The notes under the pieces were generated by a model. The model was not told the origin of the DNA. It searched no databases and saw only the letters and a program-made list of their open reading frames with translations. The translations under genes were made by a program, and so were the position numbers. From contig QZLH01000001.1 of the NCBI GenBank assembly GCA_003833135.1, positions 188,967 to 252,966 of the forward strand: DNA of 64,000 bases, given 5' to 3'. Shown in pieces: positions 58,191 to 64,000 of the stretch (its first letter is position 1; each line of letters opens with the position of its first letter). This DNA comes from Oehlia diaphana (Eukaryota; Glomeromycota; Glomeromycetes; Glomerales; Glomeraceae).

Positions 58191-59007
58191 CTAATCAATA
58201 TGTGAAGTCGCTCGACCAATAATCAATTTTTCTTGATTTGGATGTTATCCGTAAGTTATGCCAAAATTTAAGGGGTGAAGTAGTTATTTATATATAATAT
58301 TAAATAAATTATATGTAGACAACTCTCTTATTAGTAGGGAAAGATTAAGAAATTAGTTAAAATTTATTTGGAGTTCTTTTAAATATTTTCTTCAGATCAA
58401 TAAGAGAAAGAATCAACATTTTTTTTTTACGTAATGATAGTTGAAAGGAAATTTCTTTTTATATTCTTGTATAAAGTGAAAGGATGTTTCAGTATAATAA
58501 AGAAAATGATTTGAATCTTATTATCTATTTTATAGCTTTTTATATTGCTTGAATTATTTTAGTGATCATGAGGGAAAGTTCTCAAGACGAAATCACGTGA
58601 TAAAAGGAAATATTATAAAATTAAATTGAGAGAAACACTTATTATTATCTCGAAATCAAAATTAAGATCCTAATAATTAACTATAATTATCTATAATTAT
58701 GAAGTTATGATATGAAAACAAACTTTGAAATCATATGACTTACTTCAAGTCTATTAAATCATCTTTGATTTTTTTCATTGTTTCCATTGTAAATACTTTT
58801 AATGATTTAGGGGTCTTATCTTATCGACCTCAATTTGGGTATGACTATTTCATTTTTGGATTTAATTCACGAGAAATGAATCCAATTTTTACAATAAATC
58901 ATGATATTTATCATCAGAATATTACTAAAAAAAATAAAAAAAAATAAGGGATAAAAAAGATTAAGTTCACATATTTTCTAATTCATTTGATTTTTCTAAA
59001 GATAACA
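58191..59007. other. Spacer between dead and intact BTB copies
   Basis: AT-rich; no gene. The frame 58735-58947 has no support. The last part should hold the BTB gene promoter; no element is recognised. Confidence 0.4.
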
Positions 59008-59858
59008 ATGTCTTCACGAATTTTACCCGAAGAGCGTATAATTTTAAATGTTGGCGGTATAAAAGTATTATGTTTATCATATTATTTTTTTTTGTCTTTT
59101 TGATGCGCTTATTATATTCATTATATTGAATTAATAAAAATGTATATAAATAAATATGTATACGTATTTTTTTACGTACATAGTATGAAACTTATCGATC
59201 AACATTAATTGCACATCCTGATACTTTACTCGGAACCATGTTTCAAGAACGTAATCGTAGTCTCCGAAATCCCAATGAAAATGGGGAATATTTTTTTGAC
59301 AGGAATAGTAAAGCATTTCATTACATCATGGAATATTATCGTACAGGTCAAATTCTTTGGGATACTCGAACTGTTCTTGGAGCAAGAAACGGTACCAACG
59401 TGACCAGGAAGGAATTAGAAGAAGAGCTTGATTATTTTCAGATTAAGCCAAGGGATACTAGGGTTGATGTTGCTTTGGCATCAGCTTCAAATATATTAGA
59501 TAAATTTGTTCGAGCTTTAGAATCATTAATTTTAAAGCATGTATCTCAATTAGGAAAAAGTATCTTTATTAACGCGAGTCAAGAATTAATTTCAGTTAAT
59601 AGAGCAAGAAGTGAACCTGAGATTGACCCTATTATTTTAAGAGCATTTAATTCTACAGCTTATCGTATGTTAAAAGAAGTTGAAAATGAAATTGCTCAAC
59701 ATTTATATTCAACTTTTCCTGAATTAAATATTGTTTGGAGAAGTGAAAGGAATGATAATGACCCAAAATTTATTTCAATTCAACTTTCTTTTAATTATAG
59801 TTTAAAGATGATTTTTGATAATTCTCAAGTTGGAAGGAAAAGATTTAGGAGCGTTTAA
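59008..59858 (+). CDS. BTB/POZ (KCTD-type tetramerisation) protein, 2 exons, 243 aa
   Basis: Exon 1 59008-59064 (MSSRILPEERIILNVGGIK), exon 2 59184-59858; GT-AG, phase 0. Residues about 10-100 form a T1/KCTD-type BTB domain: ILNVGGIKYETYRSTL, HPDTLLGTMF, FFDRNSKAFHYIMEYYRTGQ and the end ELEEELDYFQIK. This domain builds oligomers; in KCTD proteins it often links substrates to cullin-3 ubiquitin ligases. Residues 105-243 (ASASNILDKFVRALESLILK ... VGRKRFRSV) are a helical C-terminal region of unknown role, with no channel segment. The start is set by the short exon 1, which supplies the first beta strand; the downstream Met at 59238 would cut the domain. Probably cytosolic or nuclear adaptor. 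Confidence 0.92.
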
Positions 59859-61143
59859 ATCATTTTGAATTTCAAAAGAAAATGATTTTTCTTTGAAATG
59901 TTCGTTTACAGATTTTTACAGATTTTGATAGTTTCACATACGTACTATATATATATAATTTTTTATATTTTATATTTTATATGTAATATATAAATATTAT
60001 ATTATATATGTTATATTTTTTTTAGTGATATCTATGAATAAATAATATTTTGTTATATTATATTTTAAAAATAGATATTATTTTCGTAATGATAAATTGT
60101 TTGACAAGTTTGACACTTTGATCTTTATAATATAATCAGCATTTAATATTAAATTCATACCCGGTATTAAATTAAAGATAATGCATCGTTTAAATTTTTA
60201 AAATATTTTAAATATTTTAAATTTTAAGATTTCTTTAATCGATCGAGATCTTGATAAAAATGATCAAAAAAGAAAATTGACATATTTTGTACCCGCGTAA
60301 CCCGCGTATAAAAAGAATTATATATATTTCGATATATTTCGATTATTTTTCTCAACATTTTTTTTAAAAAATAAAAAATTATAAAAACAAGATATTTATA
60401 TTTATATTAAAAATTGTGAAAAATTCACAATCTCTATTTTTTTTTTTATTTTTATTTATTTATTTATTATTATATTTTTTTTTAAAAAAAAAAATAATAT
60501 ATAAAAAAAAAAGAAAAAAGAAAATCTTTGCTAACAAATTAATAAAATATATAATAATAATAATTAAGATACTTTTGTTATAAAAGATAAATTTGAATTT
60601 TTTTTTTTTTTTTTTATTATTTCTTTTGTTTTTTAGTAAAGCAAAAAGAAATATTCTCAAATTCATCAAATTCATCGTTTGTCATGTCTCAAAAAAAAAT
60701 TTTTTTTTTTTTTTTCCTTTGGTTTTTTAAAAAGCGCAGCTATAAAAAAAACCACACCTTAAAAAAAATTAATCATATAATATGTGTAAAGATATATAAA
60801 AAAGGGGGGGCATAAAAAAAATGTAATAATATTTTAAAAGATAGGATTTTTGATGTAAATAATACAATATGACGAATATAAAATGATTAAAAGAGGTTGT
60901 TTATATAATATGCAATATTAAAAAAAAAAAAAATAATATATTTCGTTATGAAATAAAAAAAAAGAGAATAATTATGAATAAAATGTAATATATATAATGA
61001 TAAATTTATTAATATAATAATAATAATTGAATGCCAAATAAAATAGTGAAAGTGTAAATACAAGGTTTTTTTTTAAAAAAAATTATTTATACATGAAAGA
61101 ATAACGTCGCATCGTCACATATAAATAGGAGAATATAATTAAA
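59859..61143. other. Convergent intergenic region, low complexity
   Basis: Between the 3' ends of the BTB and Msb1-like genes. Long A/T runs, a ggggggg run near 60806, no gene. The minus frame at 60460-60675 is a homopolymer artefact. Confidence 0.55.
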
Positions 61144-63596
61144 TTATGCTTTGATTTGAGTAACTTTTGGACTTATCGAGGGTCTTTGATATGTTAATCT
61201 TTCAGATGATTGCATGGGGAATAATTTGCTATTGTTGTATTTGCTTTCATGAGAAAGTCCTTGAAAAGTCCTTTTTGGTAAAGATTTTAAAGCTGGTAAT
61301 TCTCCTTGTAACACCATTTGACGTTGCGCTACAAAACTTCCTGGTGTTGGAATTGTATATTGTTCTTCAACTACTTCTTCAACTTCTTCAGCATATTCGT
61401 ATCCGGAATATTCAGAATATCCTTCTCCTTGATCTTGATAGTAATAATCATCTTCATTATATTGTTGTTCATTATAATCTTGTTCATTATAATCTTGTTC
61501 GTTATAATCTTGTTCGTTATAATATTCATCACCATAATATTCTTCTTCTTGATATTCATCATATTCATTATAATGACCATAATAACCTGGATCAGATGAA
61601 TAACCATAATATCCATTTTCTCCTGTTGGATCAGTTTCATAATCATAATCTGCATCATCATATTCGTATTCACCTTCAACATATTGTTCTTCATATTGTA
61701 ACGTTGCTTCAGCACCATCATCAAAACCAGTTTGCATGATTGATGCTCGAACTTGTGCTGCTTGATAGGCAAAACTTTTTGGATCTTTTGGCTTATTTTT
61801 GAATTTATAATTAGTTGGAACACTATTATCATCAGATCTTGAACGATCAAACATTGCCCAAACAGCTGGAAGAGTTGGCATAACACTTGAAGCCATCGAA
61901 TATTTTGACACTCTTGACATTCTTGAAGTAACTTTACTAACAGGTCTTGATTTTGAATTTCCTCTAACCCAAGGTATACTAAATGTACTAAAAGCGCTCA
62001 TTTTTCTTCTTCTAGTAATAGTTTTTGTAGTAGCAACGTCCCATTCAGAAAATACTTGAGATTCTTCTTCAATCATTACCCATTCACATTCATTTATTAA
62101 ACCTTTTTTTGGTTCAATAAATACCCAATCACCCCATTTATCACCATCAGCTGCAGCAGTAGTTTCCATCCATACGTAAGGGAAAATTTCATCAACAGTT
62201 TCAATAGCCAAATGAGTTGTAATAGGTAAATCTTGAGCTCGGTCAATAATATCCCAATCTTCCCAATCTTCTTCTTTATCATTAGAAAAATCTGGAGAAG
62301 ATTGAGTAGAATCAAAAGATCTAGCCCTACGAGGTTTTTTTAAAGAACTGAATTTAACAATTTTTCTACTACCACTTATTGATTTCTTTTTAATGAGAGA
62401 AATAACTTGACTCATTGATCTTTCTTTCTCTTCTACTTCACTCTGTAAACTACTATCATTTTTACTATTCTCATTATCTCTTATTGAATTTCTTATTGAA
62501 TCAGCTGAAGTGAGAGTTAAACTATTTGATACATTATCAACGGAATTACGAAAACCTTTTTTTGAAAAATCATCCCAAACAATAGTTTGACGTAATGTAA
62601 CACCGGAAACTCCGGAATCATTTCTTGATAAAGAAATTTCTTGATTAGAACTTTTTTCTTTATTAGTAGAATCTGATAAACTTGAATTATTTCCTACACT
62701 TGTTATACCACTTTCAGAAGTTTCTGTAATATCTTCCAATTTATCAGGTAAAGGATCTAAATAAATACTTTTAAAACCTTTTCTTGAAAATTGAGTCCAT
62801 TGTTTTTCACTAACAGTATCACTAATTTTTACATTTTTAGCTCTATCTTCAAGTGAGAAAAATAATTTCAAAAAATCATCAGACATAGCAGTAACACCAT
62901 TTGTTTGAAATTCATCCCACATATCTTCAGCAGATTTTTTTTCATCAGCAGTCATCATAGTACTTGGACGAATTATTGTTTTACGTTTCATACTATCCAT
63001 AACATCAGGTAAAAAAGTTGTTAAAGGTTTCATTTGTTTATTATTAGAATCAGATTTTGTCGTTGGAACTTGTCTTGTTACTCTTAAAATACTTACAGGT
63101 CTTGTTGTACTTGAAGAAGTAGTTGCAGTTGCAGTTGTTTTAATTTCAGTAGTTTCAGCAAAAGTAACAATAGATTGTTTACGAGGTCTATTTTGTTTTT
63201 TAGAATCAGAATTTGAATCAGGGAATTGAAAGAAAGCGGAAGTGATAGTCTTTCTATATTCAACATAATTATCCAATAATTTTGTTAAACGAGGATTTAA
63301 TTCAGTTGAAACAGATTTTTCACGTAAATAAGCTAAAAATAAGTGATGACAAGCAGCAGAATATTTTGTCCAATCATCATAAGCAGTATCAAAATTTGAA
63401 TAACCTCTATCTTTATTACCAAGTATACAAAGTGCTATTGTTTTAACGATTCTTTCAGCTGACATTTTATTTATATGAGATTCAGCCGTCACATCAGCGC
63501 AAATATCGAATAATTCACATAAAATATCTCTATTTTGTTTTGGTAAATAATCTAAAAATTTCTTGAAAGAACCTTTACTCGGATCATAATCCCATT
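61144..63596 (-). CDS. Msb1/Mug8-type morphogenesis protein, 3' exon (816 aa seen, 5' end missing)
   Basis: The exon starts at 63596 behind a tttaatag acceptor and ends at TAA 61144; the start codon lies in an upstream exon not found in the window. The first part (EWDYDPSKGSFKKFLDYLPK, QNRDILCELFDICADVTAES, TDYDDWTKYSAACHHLFLAYL-like) matches the C-terminal side of the Msb1/Mug8 domain (formerly DUF1708), a RhoGAP-like fold. Yeast Msb1 works with Cdc42/Rho1 in polarised growth. The middle is Ser/Thr-rich and disordered, with three W-x-x-F-x-x-x-G motifs (MWDEFQTNGV, QWTQFSRKGF, VWDDFSKKGF). After a W-rich acidic segment comes an acidic Tyr-rich tail with four or five YNEQD-type pentapeptides from a 15-bp repeat at about 61463-61540. 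A Met at 63492 opens the frame but would remove conserved residues, so it is not the start. Confidence 0.85.
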
Positions 63597-63927
63597 CTAT
63601 TAAAAAAGAAAAAAAAAAGGAAATAAAGAAATTGTTTTGTTAAAAAAAAAAAAATGGATTTCACGTGACTCAATCAAATTGCGCAGTTAAAAGAATTACC
63701 AGCATTTTTGTGATGCTAGAATAAAAATAATTTCTGCATAAAGACTAACATTATTTACATGTATTATTATTATTATTATTATTGTATATCAATAAAAAAT
63801 TAACTGCATGTATTATTTGAATTTGTTTCGTACGTAAAAAATAAACAAGGGATTTTTTTACTTTTAATAAAAATTTAAATTAAAATTATTGACAAAATAA
63901 GGATTTGGGGGAAAGGTCTAATGCTGC

Positions 63928-63966
<39 letters not shown>

Positions 63967-64000
63967 TTTTAAAAAAAAAAAAAAAAAAAAAAACCTTTTT
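63597..64000. other. Intron or 5' flank of the Msb1-like gene, then A/T run at the window edge
   Basis: Minus-strand intron sequence directly upstream of the acceptor; no further exon is recognisable. An (att)n run is at 63762-63783. From 63930 to 63996 the sequence is A and T runs only, which may reflect a difficult assembly edge. Confidence 0.5.

Noticed and set aside
61167..61886. Long open frames opposite or offset to the Msb1-like exon
   Set aside because: Shadows of the acidic Tyr-rich repeat tail in other frames.
1..64000. tRNA genes
   Set aside because: I looked for TTCRANNC loops with pairing arms and found none convincing; a covariance search would be needed to exclude them.

Overview
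The window is strongly AT-rich nuclear DNA with short GT-AG introns, long A/T homopolymers, many decayed transposons and several expanded, locally duplicated gene families. The gene content fits a fungal genome, most like an arbuscular mycorrhizal fungus (Glomeromycotina, Rhizophagus type): serine/threonine/tyrosine kinases of the expanded AM-fungal type, an SAM-like pseudogene, a KCTD-type BTB protein, a DHA1-type MFS antiporter and a fungal Msb1/Mug8 polarity protein. The species assignment is inference from recognised families, not from a search.

Layout. 1-3 kb: a decayed MULE transposase. 3.5-6.7 kb: a degenerate partial copy of an MFS gene beside the intact seven-exon MFS gene (minus). 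9.3-9.8 kb: a polypyrimidine tract. 10.9-14.2 kb: a pseudogene with two in-frame stops, a 210-bp hAT-type MITE with a perfect 8-bp target duplication, a GCCGAAA-rich repeat block and a kinase N-lobe fragment. 14.2-18.9 kb: mostly low-complexity sequence. 18.9-20.6 kb: an intact six-exon divergent kinase. 22.6-31.5 kb: minisatellites, a decayed Crypton-like tyrosine recombinase, a MITE, a broken multi-exon gene and a 135-bp tandem repeat. 35.9-37.4 kb: a six-exon protein with about seven membrane segments. 38.4-38.7 kb: an SAM-like pseudogene. 41.8-43.1 kb: a full-length Tc1/mariner element killed only by nonsense and missense changes. 43.7-45.7 kb: a kinase pseudogene interrupted by a MITE. 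46.3-46.9 kb: a stand-alone VWA protein. 47.5-53.4 kb: two paralogous coiled-coil genes, each followed by a minus-strand gene remnant. 54.7-55.1 kb: a second copy of the kinase pseudogene tail. 55.4-56.9 kb: small inverted-repeat elements. 57.7-59.9 kb: a dead BTB copy beside an intact BTB/KCTD gene. 61.1-63.6 kb: the 3' exon of an Msb1/Mug8-like gene, 5' part not found in the window.

The recurring theme is local duplication followed by decay: MFS, BTB, the coiled-coil unit and the kinase tail each have a second copy, usually broken, within 1-10 kb. I see no operon-like cooperation and no convincing new defence or biosynthetic system. The most informative signals are the RIP-like nonsense pattern in the Tc1 element, the well-preserved MITE boundaries, the divergent kinase and the coiled-coil/remnant duplication.
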